Shown in pieces: positions 51,664-60,661 of a stretch of DNA of 64,000 bases; the stretch's first letter is position 1, and each line of letters starts with the position of its first letter. A program made the position numbers and the translations under genes. Origin of the DNA: Planctomycetota bacterium (GTDB lineage Bacteria > Planctomycetota > UBA1135 > UBA2386); assembly GCA_947444055.1 (NCBI GenBank), contig CANEYR010000005.1, positions 1-64,000 on the forward strand. The letters run 5' to 3'. The notes below the pieces were generated by a model that saw only the letters and a program-made list of their open reading frames with translations, did no database searches and was not told the origin of the DNA.

Positions 51664-52953
51664 ATGCCTCGAACCATGTCCCACGACCTCGCAGCGCCGT
51701 ACCAGCGCATCACCCTCATCCTTGGCGCGCTCGCGATCGGTGGTCTCGTAGCGAGCGAGCTGACAGCCCAAGGCTTGCCGGAGCCCGGGGCATCAGGCAT
51801 CGAACACGTCATCGTCGTCACGATGGAGAACCGCTCGTTCGATCACTTCCTCGGGTGGCTGCCGCAGGCGGACGGCAGGCAAGAGGACATCACATACCTG
51901 GACCAGCTTGGCCTGCCGCGCACGACGTTCCGGCTCGCCCCCGACTTCCAAGGTTGCTCGCATCCGGATCCAGACCACAGCTATCTGGGCGGTCGCGTCG
52001 AGTTCAACAATGGCGCCTGTGACGGCTGGCTGCGCGCCGGCGCCAACGACGAGTTCGCGATCGGCTTCTACAAACGGAATGACCTGAGGTTCTTCAGCGA
52101 GGTCACGCGCCACTGGACCACGTGCGACCGCTACTTCTGCTCGATCATGGCCGAGACGTGGCCGAACAAGATCTACCAGTACGCGGCCCAGACCGACCGG
52201 CTCACCAACGCCTTCGAGCTGTGCACGCTGCCGACGATCCTGGATCGACTGGCCGCCGCGAACCTCGAGGCGCGCTACTACTTCAGCGACGTGCCGTTCG
52301 TCGCCTTGTGGGGCTTTCAGTACCTGCCGATCTCGCGGCCGTTTTCGGCCTTCCTGGCCGACGCGGCCGCTGGCACGCTGCCGAAGGTCTCCTTCATCGA
52401 CCCGCGCTTCCTCGATGCCGCGAGCGGCACATCGGCGGACGATCACCCGCACGCCGACGTCCGCAATGGGCAGGCGTTCATGCAAAGGATCTACCAGGCC
52501 GTGACGACGAGCCCCAATTGGCCGCACACGGTGTTGGTCTTCACTTACGACGAGTGGGGTGGGTTCTTCGATCACGTGCCGCCGCCGGTGCGGGCGATCC
52601 CGCTCGGCGACCAACTGGCCGGCAGCGATGGCCGGCTCGGCTTCCGCGTCCCCTGCATCGTCGTCTCCCCGTTCGCCACCGCGCGCGTCTCAAGTATCGA
52701 GCTGGAGCACTGCTCCGTGCTGCGCATGATCGAGTGGCGATGGAACCTGCAGCCGCTGACCGTGCGTGATGCGACCGCGAACAACCTCGCCGAAGTGCTC
52801 GACTTCTCGGTGAACCGGCTACAGCCTCGGCAGATCAACGTGCCGCAGGGCCCGTTTGGCGCGCCCTGCCCGGGCATTCCCGGCGGCGGCGACAAGTGGG
52901 CCTTCCTGCGCCTTCTGGCGATCTCGTTCGGCTGGCCCAACTGGCCGAACTGA
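51664..52953 (+). CDS. Phospholipase C/acid phosphatase-type phosphoesterase
   Basis: A 429-residue member of the PF04185 phosphoesterase family. The hallmark HVIVVTMENRSFDHFLGWLP (metal Asp/Glu/Asn site) lies near residue 45, with DHPHADVRNGQAFMQRIY, VLVFTYDEWGGFFDHVPPP and FRVPCIVVSPFA following. An export signal (RITLILGALAIGGLVASELTAQG) precedes it, so it acts outside the cytoplasm. Start ATG 51664; ATG 51676 is also possible. The 569-residue track version adds upstream antisense sequence. Substrate (phospholipid or phosphate ester) cannot be decided. Confidence 0.9.
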   Translation: MPRTMSHDLAAPYQRITLILGALAIGGLVASELTAQGLPEPGASGIEHVIVVTMENRSFDHFLGWLPQADGRQEDITYLDQLGLPRTTFRLAPDFQGCSHPDPDHSYLGGRVEFNNGACDGWLRAGANDEFAIGFYKRNDLRFFSEVTRHWTTCDRYFCSIMAETWPNKIYQYAAQTDRLTNAFELCTLPTILDRLAAANLEARYYFSDVPFVALWGFQYLPISRPFSAFLADAAAGTLPKVSFIDPRFLDAASGTSADDHPHADVRNGQAFMQRIYQAVTTSPNWPHTVLVFTYDEWGGFFDHVPPPVRAIPLGDQLAGSDGRLGFRVPCIVVSPFATARVSSIELEHCSVLRMIEWRWNLQPLTVRDATANNLAEVLDFSVNRLQPRQINVPQGPFGAPCPGIPGGGDKWAFLRLLAISFGWPNWPN

Positions 52954-53083
52954 CCCAGCTCCCAGAGGCTGGCCTCGGCAGTGCCGCGGGCAGCAACGGA
53001 TCGCCCGACAACGAGGCCACCGACTGCCGAGGGACGTCGACGGCGGTGCGCTTCGAGCACGAACCAACCGACGAGAGTGAGTT

Positions 53084-56000
53084 TCATGCCGACGTCTCCT
53101 TCTGGTGTAGCGACGAACGCGCGGCGCGCAGTTGCGTCAACGCCGCGGGCAAAGCGTATTGCTCGCCAGAATCGCCGGCAAGAAAGCGGCCGCCGCGTAC
53201 ATCGCCGCGCAACTCCATTCCTCGCAGGGCACGCAGCAACAGCCGCCAAGGCACCGGGAACTTGTCGTGCAGCAGACGGGAATGGCTGACGACGCCGAGT
53301 CGGTGCAGCAAGGCGCGCGCACACAACTCGATCGCCGCTTCACTCGCGCGCGTCTCTGCAGGCGGCAGCGGCAACAGGCTCCAGCGGCCGACGGCATACA
53401 GCGGGAACGCGCGCCGGCTGGGCGGAATCGCCAATTGCCGCATCGCCGCGAATGAGTCGCAGGTCGCGAGCCCGAGCCCGACCAGTTCGCCGAGGCCCTC
53501 TTCCACTTGGCTCGGCAACAACCGGCTCTGCGCCTGCAGATCCGTGGGGAACAAGGCGCCGCGCTGCGTCAACAAGTCGAACAACGTACGCCCTGCGGCG
53601 CCGAGATCGGTCGCGACCGCGCGTTCGAGCGGCAGCTCGAGCCATGCCGACAGCTCCGCGCGCGGCAACACGCTGATGCCACAGCGGCCCAATGGCCCGC
53701 GCCATGGTCCCCAAAGTCGCAGCCACACGAACTCGCCAGCGAGCGTGCACTGATCGAGCCATTCGCGGTGGTAGCGGTCGAGGTGGCGCGGCAGCACGTC
53801 GTCCTCCCATTCACTGCTCGGCAAACTGGCACCCGCCAACTGTTGCAGGGTCTCGGCGAGCCCGCGCGGGCCCGAGCGCGCCGTGTGCGCATTGGCGTGT
53901 TGCCAGGCGGGAAGGAACTGTTCGTAGTCAGCTTGGCTGACCGGCTGCACCGCGGCGCGCAGGCGCTCGAGCATGTTGGCGCGGCAGCGCGCCAGCAGCC
54001 GACGGTGGGCCCACAGCGCGCGGCCGCCGCAGCTGGCTCGCATCGCGATGCCTTCCGCTTGCAACCGGCGCAGTGTCTCGTCGTCGTCCGGCGCCAACGA
54101 ATCGCACCACAGCGGGAACACCGCCTCGAGTCGCCCGCGCCATGCAGCGACCAGTTCGCGGCTGCTCTCCGCGGCAAACCAGCGATCGCCGTCGGCGATG
54201 GCGCGCCCGTCGGCGGCCAGTTCATCGAGCCACGGTTGCCACGCGGGTGTGACTTCGGCGACGGCGAGCCAACCCATCCAGCCCAGCGCTTCGTGCAGTT
54301 CGGCGGCCGAACGCGGGTCGGGCCAACACTGCTCTTGCACGAGGCGCACCGCCAAGGCGTCGAGTTCGCTGTCGCCGTGGTCGCTGCCGCGGTGGCGGGC
54401 ACCACGCTGGGCCGTGGTCACGGCCTGCGTGCGTCGTTCTTCTAGCGGCGCGTCATCGAGAAACGCGTAGGGCATCGCATGCAGAATGCTGTCGGCGAAC
54501 GGCGACGGGCTGGCGGCGTCGACTTCGCGCAGCGCGATGTCGCCTTCGCGGATGCGCGTCAACAACGCCAGCAAGCCATCGATGTCCATCGCTTCATGCA
54601 GCGCGTCATGCACGGTCTGCGCCACGATCGGGTGTTCGAGCGGCACCTCGATGGGGCCCGGCGGCAAGGTCTCGGGACACGCTTGGGCGGCGGGGAAGGC
54701 GGCGGCGAGGGCGTCGTCGGCGCGAAAGCGCAGCAGGGGTGCTGGCACCTTCTTGCCGGAACGAAAGCGTTCGACCAGCAGCGAGCGCGCGACGTTCCAT
54801 CGCCATCGCGCTTGGAACATCGGCGCTGGCAGCATCGCCTGGATGAGCACGTCCTGCGCGGTGTTGGGGTGCAGGTAGCTCCAGACGTCGGCGAGCTCGA
54901 AGCTGTGCATCGGGCCGAGCGAGATGAGCAGCGCTTCTTCGTTGGCCGCGGCCTGCAGTTCATAGCCAAAGCCGACGCAGAAGCGCTTGCGCAGGGCCAG
55001 CCCAAAGGCGCGATTGACGCGGCTGCCGAACGGACTGTGCAGCACGAGCTGTTGGCCGCCGGTTTCGTCGAAGAAGCGTTCGAGCACGAGTTGCTCGTGG
55101 CTGGGCATGGCGCCGAGCGCGGTGAGCCCGCTCTGCAAGTAGCTCGCGAGTTGCTCGGCGTCGGCTGGCAGGAGGCCGCACTCGGCGACCAGCCACGTGG
55201 GGTCGATGCCGCGTGTGCGCACGGTCGACACCGCCCGGCACAGTTCCTGCGAACGCGAGGGCCCTTCCGCAACCCAGAACGGCAAGCTCGGTGGCACGCC
55301 GAGTGCATCGGCGACGCGCAACTGGCCCGAGGCGATGCGGCGAATCTGCCAACTGGCGGTGCCGAGTTGGAAGACGTCGCCGACCGAACTCTCGATCGCG
55401 AAGTCCTCGTGCACGGTGCCGATCAACGAGTCGTCGTGGTCCTGCACGACTTGCCAATCGGCGACATCGGGAATGGCGCCGCCACACAGGATCGCGGTGA
55501 GTCGCGCGCGCCGCGTGGCGCGCACCGTGTGGTGGATGCTGTCGCGGTGCAACAAGGCGGCGCGGCCACCGGCATGCATCGCCAACACCTGATCGAAGCG
55601 TTCGCGCGGCAGTTCGCGGTACGGCCAGGCGGTGCGCACGCGCGCGAACAGGTCGTCTTCGTCGAAGGTGGTATCGCAGCACCACGCGACGACTTGTTGC
55701 GCCAGGATGTCGAGCGCGTTGCTCGGCTGCACGGTGCGGTCGAGTTCGCCCTGGCGCAGCGCGAACATCAGGGCGGTGCTGGTGACCAGTTCATCGCGCG
55801 TCAGCGGAAACAGCCGACCCTTGGGCGTCTTCGCCAGCGAGTGGCCAGCGCGGCCGACCCGCTGCAAGAAGGCGGCGATCGACGACGTCGGGCCGATCTG
55901 GATCACCAAGTCGACATCGCCGATGTCGATGCCGAGTTCGAGCGAACTGGTGGCGACGAGTGCCTTCAGTTGGCCGTGCTTCAGTTGCTGTTCGGCGGCG

Positions 56001-56914
56001 AGTCGCCGTGCTTTCGACAACGAGCCGTGGTGGCTGGTCACCAGATCCTTGCCGACGACTTCGGCCAGACGCGCCGCCACCCGTTCGGCCATCTTGCGCG
56101 TGTTGGCGAACACCAACGTCGTGCGATGCTGCGCGATCAGGTGCTGCATGCGGGCGAAGACTTCCGCCCAGATCTCGCCGGAACAAATCGTGTCGAGCGG
56201 GGCGCCGGGCAGTTCGAGGGCGACATCGAGTTCGCGGCGATGGCCGATGTCGACGACGGCGCATGGGCGGCCGGCGCCAACCAGCAGGCCGGCGGTGGCT
56301 TCGATCGGGCGCTGGGTCGCCGACAAGCCGATGCGTTGCAGGGCGCCACCATGTTGCTGCACGAGGTGCTCCAGCCGTTCGCTGGTGAGTGCGAAGTGGC
56401 TGCCGCGCTTGCTCGCCGCCAACGCATGGATCTCGTCGACGATCAGCGTGCGCGCGCTCTGCAGCATGGCGCGACCGCGTTGGGTCGTCAGCAGGATGGC
56501 GAGCGACTCCGGCGTCGTGACGAGAATGTGCGGCGGCGTCTTCACCATGGCCGCGCGTTCGGCCGCTGGCGTGTCACCGGAGCGCACCGACACCCGCACG
56601 GTCGGCAGCGTCGCATCGCGTTCGCGCAGTTCGGCGAGCGGTTGCTGCAGGTTCTTCTGCACGTCGTTGGCCAGCGCGCGCAGCGGCGACACGTAGACCA
56701 CTTGCAGGGTGGCAGGCAGGGCGTCGCCTTGCCGCAGCAAACCATCGAGCGCGTGCAGGAACGCCGCGAGGGTCTTGCCCGAACCCGTGGGGGCGGCGAT
56801 CAGTACGTGTTCGCCGGCCGCGATGTGGGGCCAGCCAGCGCGCTGTGGTGCGGAAGGCTCACCGAGGCGATCGGCAAACCAGCTGGCGATGGTTGGGTGG
56901 AAGGCCGCGAGCAC
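53084..56914 (-). CDS. Lhr-type superfamily 2 ATP-dependent helicase
   Basis: A 1276-residue DNA/RNA helicase. Motifs: I APTGSGKTLAAFLHAL (about 38-54), Ib VTTPESLAILLTT, II DEIHALAASKRG, III GLSATQRP, IV LVFANTRKMAERVAARL, V VATSSLELGIDIGDVDLVIQ, VI FLQRVGRAGHS. The GIDIG and QRVGRAGH forms and the following winged-helix/beta-barrel part are characteristic of Lhr, and a long C-terminal domain continues to the end. E. coli Lhr is 1538 residues, so this is a shorter long-Lhr. Roles include DNA repair. Begins at GTG 56914, 17 bp after the PilZ gene stop. Confidence 0.9.
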   Translation of the reverse strand: MLAAFHPTIASWFADRLGEPSAPQRAGWPHIAAGEHVLIAAPTGSGKTLAAFLHALDGLLRQGDALPATLQVVYVSPLRALANDVQKNLQQPLAELRERDATLPTVRVSVRSGDTPAAERAAMVKTPPHILVTTPESLAILLTTQRGRAMLQSARTLIVDEIHALAASKRGSHFALTSERLEHLVQQHGGALQRIGLSATQRPIEATAGLLVGAGRPCAVVDIGHRRELDVALELPGAPLDTICSGEIWAEVFARMQHLIAQHRTTLVFANTRKMAERVAARLAEVVGKDLVTSHHGSLSKARRLAAEQQLKHGQLKALVATSSLELGIDIGDVDLVIQIGPTSSIAAFLQRVGRAGHSLAKTPKGRLFPLTRDELVTSTALMFALRQGELDRTVQPSNALDILAQQVVAWCCDTTFDEDDLFARVRTAWPYRELPRERFDQVLAMHAGGRAALLHRDSIHHTVRATRRARLTAILCGGAIPDVADWQVVQDHDDSLIGTVHEDFAIESSVGDVFQLGTASWQIRRIASGQLRVADALGVPPSLPFWVAEGPSRSQELCRAVSTVRTRGIDPTWLVAECGLLPADAEQLASYLQSGLTALGAMPSHEQLVLERFFDETGGQQLVLHSPFGSRVNRAFGLALRKRFCVGFGYELQAAANEEALLISLGPMHSFELADVWSYLHPNTAQDVLIQAMLPAPMFQARWRWNVARSLLVERFRSGKKVPAPLLRFRADDALAAAFPAAQACPETLPPGPIEVPLEHPIVAQTVHDALHEAMDIDGLLALLTRIREGDIALREVDAASPSPFADSILHAMPYAFLDDAPLEERRTQAVTTAQRGARHRGSDHGDSELDALAVRLVQEQCWPDPRSAAELHEALGWMGWLAVAEVTPAWQPWLDELAADGRAIADGDRWFAAESSRELVAAWRGRLEAVFPLWCDSLAPDDDETLRRLQAEGIAMRASCGGRALWAHRRLLARCRANMLERLRAAVQPVSQADYEQFLPAWQHANAHTARSGPRGLAETLQQLAGASLPSSEWEDDVLPRHLDRYHREWLDQCTLAGEFVWLRLWGPWRGPLGRCGISVLPRAELSAWLELPLERAVATDLGAAGRTLFDLLTQRGALFPTDLQAQSRLLPSQVEEGLGELVGLGLATCDSFAAMRQLAIPPSRRAFPLYAVGRWSLLPLPPAETRASEAAIELCARALLHRLGVVSHSRLLHDKFPVPWRLLLRALRGMELRGDVRGGRFLAGDSGEQYALPAALTQLRAARSSLHQKETSA

Positions 56915-56931
56915 CTCGGCACCATAGCGAG

Positions 56932-57285
56932 TTAGACCTTCTTGGCCTTACCGACGTAGTGACGCAGGGCGGCCTTGGTCACGGGCGTGATCTCGGTGAA
57001 GTAGATGGCGATGTCCCACTGCTTCTTCTGGCCCTTGCCCAGCGGCTCGCAGCGCACCACCGCGCCCTTCACTTGGTGGCGCTCGGTGGCGCCCGGCAGT
57101 GCGAAGTCGAGGCCGACCAACGTCATCTCGGGAATCGCGTGGTTGGAGGCGCAGGCCATGCCGATCTCGGAGATGTCGCGCAGCAGCGCCGGCTCGGCGT
57201 CGGGCTTGGTCGACAGTTTGACCGGGAAGGCAGCGAACGCGCGGGTGGCGCGACGACGATCAGATTGTGGTGTCGGCGAAGTCAC
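56932..57285 (-). CDS. PilZ-domain protein (c-di-GMP binding)
   Basis: Read from GTG 57285, 117 residues: RRRATRAFAAFPVKLS at the start provides the RxxxR motif, and LLRDISEIGMACAS supplies the D/NxSxxG motif, the two c-di-GMP contact elements of PilZ; GLDFALPGATERHQVKG follows as the beta-barrel. The track ORF (56932..57843) starts far upstream in ssb antisense. It precedes lhr on the same strand, so helicase expression or activity may be tied to c-di-GMP; this is only suggested by context. Divergent from ssb. Confidence 0.75.
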   Translation of the reverse strand: MTSPTPQSDRRRATRAFAAFPVKLSTKPDAEPALLRDISEIGMACASNHAIPEMTLVGLDFALPGATERHQVKGAVVRCEPLGKGQKKQWDIAIYFTEITPVTKAALRHYVGKAKKV

Positions 57286-57396
57286 GCCGACGGACGTTAG
57301 CGATCTGCGCCTCCGACTTCTAGGATGGGACTGGCAGGCACGTCCCGTACTGGGACGCGCCCGATACCCGACCAACGACGCAACGAGAGTTTCCCC

Positions 57397-57897
57397 GTGG
57401 CCAACTTCAACAAAGTCATCCTCCTCGGCAATCTGACCCGCGACATCGAACTGCGGCATACCCAGGGCGGCCAGGCGCTCGCCAAGTTCGGCATGGCCAT
57501 CAACCGCAAGTATTCGGTGAACGGCGAGGCCAAGGAGTCGACTTGCTTCGTCGACATCACGGCCTGGGGTCGGCAGGCAGAGGTGTTGAGCCAGTACCTG
57601 AAGAAAGGCAGCCAACTGTTTGTCGAAGGGCGCCTCGACTTCCAGACCTGGGAGAGCCCCGAGGGCGGCAAACGCAGCAAGCTCGAAGTGGTGTTGGAGA
57701 ACTTCCAGTTCGTCGGCGGCAAGGCTGGCGGCGCCGGTGGTGGCGGGGGCGCGCCGGGCGCTGAGGAAGGCGGCGGCGGCGAACGTCGCGCTGGTGGTGG
57801 TGCTGCTGGTGGCGGTGGCGGCGGCGCCCGTCGCCCGGCCCAAGAGGGTGGGGCTGGCGGCGGTGGCGAAGTCGACTACGGCGACATCCCGTTCTGA
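57397..57897 (+). CDS. ssb: Single-stranded DNA-binding protein
   Basis: A 166-residue SSB. The OB fold (residues 1-110) shows FNKVILLGNLTRDIELRHT, FGMAINRKYSVNG, FVDITAWGRQAEVLSQYL and LFVEGRLDFQTWE. A Gly/Arg-rich linker and a C-terminal acidic tip ending DYGDIPF follow, the latter docking partner proteins. Start GTG 57397 (VANFNKV) is chosen over the track GTG/ATG at 57325 because it gives the conserved N-terminus. Divergent from the PilZ-lhr pair. Confidence 0.95.
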   Translation: MANFNKVILLGNLTRDIELRHTQGGQALAKFGMAINRKYSVNGEAKESTCFVDITAWGRQAEVLSQYLKKGSQLFVEGRLDFQTWESPEGGKRSKLEVVLENFQFVGGKAGGAGGGGGAPGAEEGGGGERRAGGGAAGGGGGGARRPAQEGGAGGGGEVDYGDIPF

Positions 57898-57919
57898 AAC
57901 GGTGGCCTAGCCGCATCGA

Positions 57920-57978
57920 GCCCGTTGGCTGCTTGACGCATCGTGTGAGGATGCGATGAAAGATTGGCGCCAACGGGC
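57920..57978. promoter_or_regulatory. Nested inverted repeat downstream of ssb
   Basis: GCCCGTTGGC (57920-57929) and GCCAACGGGC (57969-57978) form a perfect 10-bp stem. Inside it, CGCATC (57937-57942) and GATGCG (57950-57955) form a second 6-bp stem. It lies 23 bp after the ssb stop and 180 bp before the next gene. No U-run follows, so a classic terminator is unlikely; a structured RNA or protein-binding site is possible. Confidence 0.45.
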
Positions 57979-58158
57979 CAGCTTCCAATGGCACGGCATG
58001 TTGGCTAGTCCCTTGCCAGAAGACATTTAGCGGTCGGATCCATCCGCTTCCCGAAACTGGAGTCCGAGCAACCGGCGCCCGCGAGCCTTGCGTATGGGTG
58101 TTTACTGCATACGGTGTTCATCCTCGCCCGGCTCTCACCACCCCGCCGGTTCCACCAC

Positions 58159-59592
58159 ATGCTCTCGTTTCGCACCATGCGCCGCTTGATTGCGGCTGCG
58201 ACCTTTGTGTCGTTTGCTTCGGCACAGAGTCCACCTCCTGGGTTCACCTACCAGACACTGGTGGATGGCCCGTTGAACAGTGCAACCGCGATGGCCTTTG
58301 CGCCGGACGGGCGCCTGTTCATCACCGAACGCACCACCGGCAACATTCGCGTGTTCGCGAACGGGGCCCTGCAAGCGGCCCCGTGGGCCACGATTGCGGT
58401 GGCGGGTGGCGGCACCTGGGCGGAGCAAGGTTTGCTCGGCATTGCGATCGACCCGGCGTTCCTCACCAATCGGTTCGTCTACGTCTTCTACACCGCCCCG
58501 TCCGGCACTGAGAACCGCATCGCCCGGCTGCAAGAGAACGGCGGCGTCGGCAGCAACCTGACGGTGCTCAGTCCCGCCAACGCGCTGCAGTCGCAGCTCT
58601 ACCACAACGCCGGCCCGATGGTGTTTGGCTACGACGGCACCCTGTTTGTCGGGACCGGCGATGCGCTCGGCGGCTCCAACGCGCAAAACATGCAGACTTG
58701 GCTCGGCAAGATCCTGCGGTTCAACGTGCCCAACTTGACCGTGCCGAGCAACAACCCGTTCCCCGGCAGCGCCATCTATTCACTCGGCCATCGCAACCAG
58801 TTTGGTCTGACCATCCATCCGGTCACCGGCAAGCTTTACCAGACCGAGAACGGTGGTGCGCTGATGGACGAACTCAACCTGATCCAAGCGGGCGGCAACT
58901 ACGGGTGGCCAAACTACGAAGGCCTTGAGAACCCGCCGAACCCGTCCTTCATCGACCCGCTGGCGAGTTACCAGCCGACGACGGCGCCGACCGGCACCTG
59001 CTTCTATCGCGGCGATCACTACCCGCTGGCCTACAAGCACGCGTGGTTCTTCACCGACTACAACATGAACCGGCTGCGCATGCTGACGCTGAACGCGGCG
59101 GGCACCACGGTGACGAGCCAGATCGTGTTCGACACCTTGCCGGGTTCTGGCTACGGCCTGGTGTCGGGACCTGACGGCAACCTGTGGTACCTGACCAACG
59201 ACCAGGGCGGCTTTGGCGCCGACGAACTCGGGCGCTACGTGCATGCCAATGAGCCGATGCCGTCGGCGCAGATCTCGTCGGTGTCGAACAAGTCGCTTGG
59301 CGCCTCGATCACCGTGTGTGTGCACGCGCCAAACGGCACGATCGCGGTGCCCTGGCTGTCGACGTCGCAGTTTGCATCGCCGTTGCCGACGCCGTTCGGC
59401 AACTTGTGGGTGCAGGGCGACGCGATGTTGTCGGCCGTGGTCGTGACCCAAGACCAACGCAACTACCTCGGCTTGACGCTGCCCAATGCGCCGACCTTCC
59501 TCGGCTCGTCGATCTACCTGCAGGCCGTCGTGGTCGATGCCATGAGCACGCTGCGGTTGACGAACCCTTCGCAGTTGGTGATTCGCGGCTGA
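58159..59592 (+). CDS. Secreted glucose/sorbosone dehydrogenase-like protein
   Basis: About 477 residues with an export signal (MLSFRTMRRLIAAATFVSFASAQ). The track start is a GTG at 58114; ATG 58159 gives a normal signal. Residues about 30-375 follow the GSDH beta-propeller: AMAFAPDGRLFITERTTGNI, EQGLLGIAIDPAF, VYVFYTA, LFVGTGDALGG, YSLGHRNQFGLTIHP, LYQTENGGALMDELNLI, NYGWPNYEG. The GHRNxxG and TENGxxxxDExN motifs are those of PQQ-linked Yli/sGDH proteins, so an aldose oxidation role is possible. The tail (VSNKSLGASITVCVHAPNG to NPSQLVIRG) resembles, loosely, the tails of other secreted proteins here, without the Cys. Confidence 0.85.
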   Translation: MLSFRTMRRLIAAATFVSFASAQSPPPGFTYQTLVDGPLNSATAMAFAPDGRLFITERTTGNIRVFANGALQAAPWATIAVAGGGTWAEQGLLGIAIDPAFLTNRFVYVFYTAPSGTENRIARLQENGGVGSNLTVLSPANALQSQLYHNAGPMVFGYDGTLFVGTGDALGGSNAQNMQTWLGKILRFNVPNLTVPSNNPFPGSAIYSLGHRNQFGLTIHPVTGKLYQTENGGALMDELNLIQAGGNYGWPNYEGLENPPNPSFIDPLASYQPTTAPTGTCFYRGDHYPLAYKHAWFFTDYNMNRLRMLTLNAAGTTVTSQIVFDTLPGSGYGLVSGPDGNLWYLTNDQGGFGADELGRYVHANEPMPSAQISSVSNKSLGASITVCVHAPNGTIAVPWLSTSQFASPLPTPFGNLWVQGDAMLSAVVVTQDQRNYLGLTLPNAPTFLGSSIYLQAVVVDAMSTLRLTNPSQLVIRG

Positions 59593-59618
59593 TCAGAGCC
59601 TGATCAGAGCCTGATCAG
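59589..59618. repeat. 11-bp tandem repeat at the dehydrogenase stop codon
   Basis: CTGATCAGAGC occurs at 59589-59599 and 59600-59610, then CTGATCAG at 59611-59618. Each unit holds the palindrome TGATCA and an in-frame-like TGA. It starts on the stop codon of the dehydrogenase and sits about 60 bp beyond the 3' end of the Y1 transposase gene. Confidence 0.8.
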
Positions 59619-59677
59619 CGGCGGGTCAGTTGCTCTGGGTTAGGGGCGGCCCACGAATAACTTGGTGGCTTGGACCA

Positions 59678-60385
59678 TCAGCCCGCCATCGGCACCTCGT
59701 GCACGGAGAGCAGCCCGTGCCGGCGCCAGCCGATGGTGAGCATCCAGGTGTGGGCCAAGGCGACAGGTCGCACGATCGCCTCGATGCCGCGCACGACGAT
59801 GGTCTCGCGGAACCCATCGAACCAGGGGGCTGAGGTGTAGGTGTCGATGGCCTGGGGGACCGCGACTTCGCGCCCTTCGGCCGCGTGCTTCTTGCCGTTG
59901 CCCAGCACGTAGCGCAGCGCGTTGCGGACCTCGCGTGGCGTCTTCAGGATGCGGTCGTGGTAGCGGTCGGCGAACACGGTGCCCGCCCGCCGCCAAAGCC
60001 TGTTCAAGGCTTTGGCGATGCGGATCGCGAGGCCCTGTAGACCCCGCGTCAGCGCCGTTCGGTCGCGCGCCTCCACCAGGAAGTGCAGGTGGTCGTTCAG
60101 CACGGCGTAGTGGGTAAGGCGGAAGCCGTGTCGGTCGCAGCCGGCAGCGAAGGCCGTGCGCAGGGTGGTGTACTCGCGTTTGCTGCGCAAACGCGGCAAC
60201 CCCCGCAGCAACTTCATCGTCACGTGCGCGGGGAACCGCGCGGCCAGCAGCGCGCGTGGCCCGTGACCGACCAAGGCCTTCTCGCCTTTGGGTTTTCTGC
60301 CAGCACCGGCACGGCGACCGCCGTTCTGTCGAAACGGCAACACGCCTTGCTGCTTCTTCTTCGGTTGGTGAACACGGGCGGCCAT
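59678..60385 (-). CDS. Y1 (HUH) transposase, REP-associated type
   Basis: From ATG 60385, 235 residues. After a basic start (QNGGRRAGAGRKPKGEK) comes the Y1 domain: FPAHVTMKLLRGLPRLRSKRE, LTHYAVLNDHLHFLVEA with the HUH-like HxH pair, RGLQGLAIRIAKALNRL, VFADRYHDRILKTP and NALRYVLGNGKKH with the candidate nucleophile Tyr. These single-copy proteins, called TnpA-REP or RAYT, are not flanked by IS ends and are thought to mobilise REP-type hairpins. No terminal repeats were found. The longer 261-residue track start is not supported. Confidence 0.85.
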   Translation of the reverse strand: MAARVHQPKKKQQGVLPFRQNGGRRAGAGRKPKGEKALVGHGPRALLAARFPAHVTMKLLRGLPRLRSKREYTTLRTAFAAGCDRHGFRLTHYAVLNDHLHFLVEARDRTALTRGLQGLAIRIAKALNRLWRRAGTVFADRYHDRILKTPREVRNALRYVLGNGKKHAAEGREVAVPQAIDTYTSAPWFDGFRETIVVRGIEAIVRPVALAHTWMLTIGWRRHGLLSVHEVPMAG

Positions 60386-60661
60386 TGTGATTGCGCAGAT
60401 ATTAGAAGGAAGGCCAAGCGACGTCAAGCATTGTTCGTCGCCTGTTCGCCACCTTGCCGACACGGCCGTGCCGCATCCACGTGGCTTGGCGCCTACATCT
60501 CACCGGCGAGCGGGGCCCCCGACATCCCTGGCAACCTCCAGACATGCCATGTGCAGGACGGCGCCGCCGATGGCATCCATGAGAACCTCCCCACGCACCA
60601 ACCGACAGCCGTCCTGTTGTTGTTCAGCTGCTTCCCTGCCAAGCGATTCTTGGGCGGGCCC

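Noticed and set aside
52572-53324. Small minus-strand frame starting MKLTLVGWFVLEAHRRRR, ATGA-coupled to the lhr stop at 53087
   Set aside because: The overlap is tempting, but after about 44 codons the frame runs antisense to the phosphoesterase gene with no domain; it looks accidental.
54479-56935. 818-residue plus-strand ORF
   Set aside because: Antisense to the Lhr helicase with all its motifs on the minus strand; Arg/Gln/His-rich shadow.
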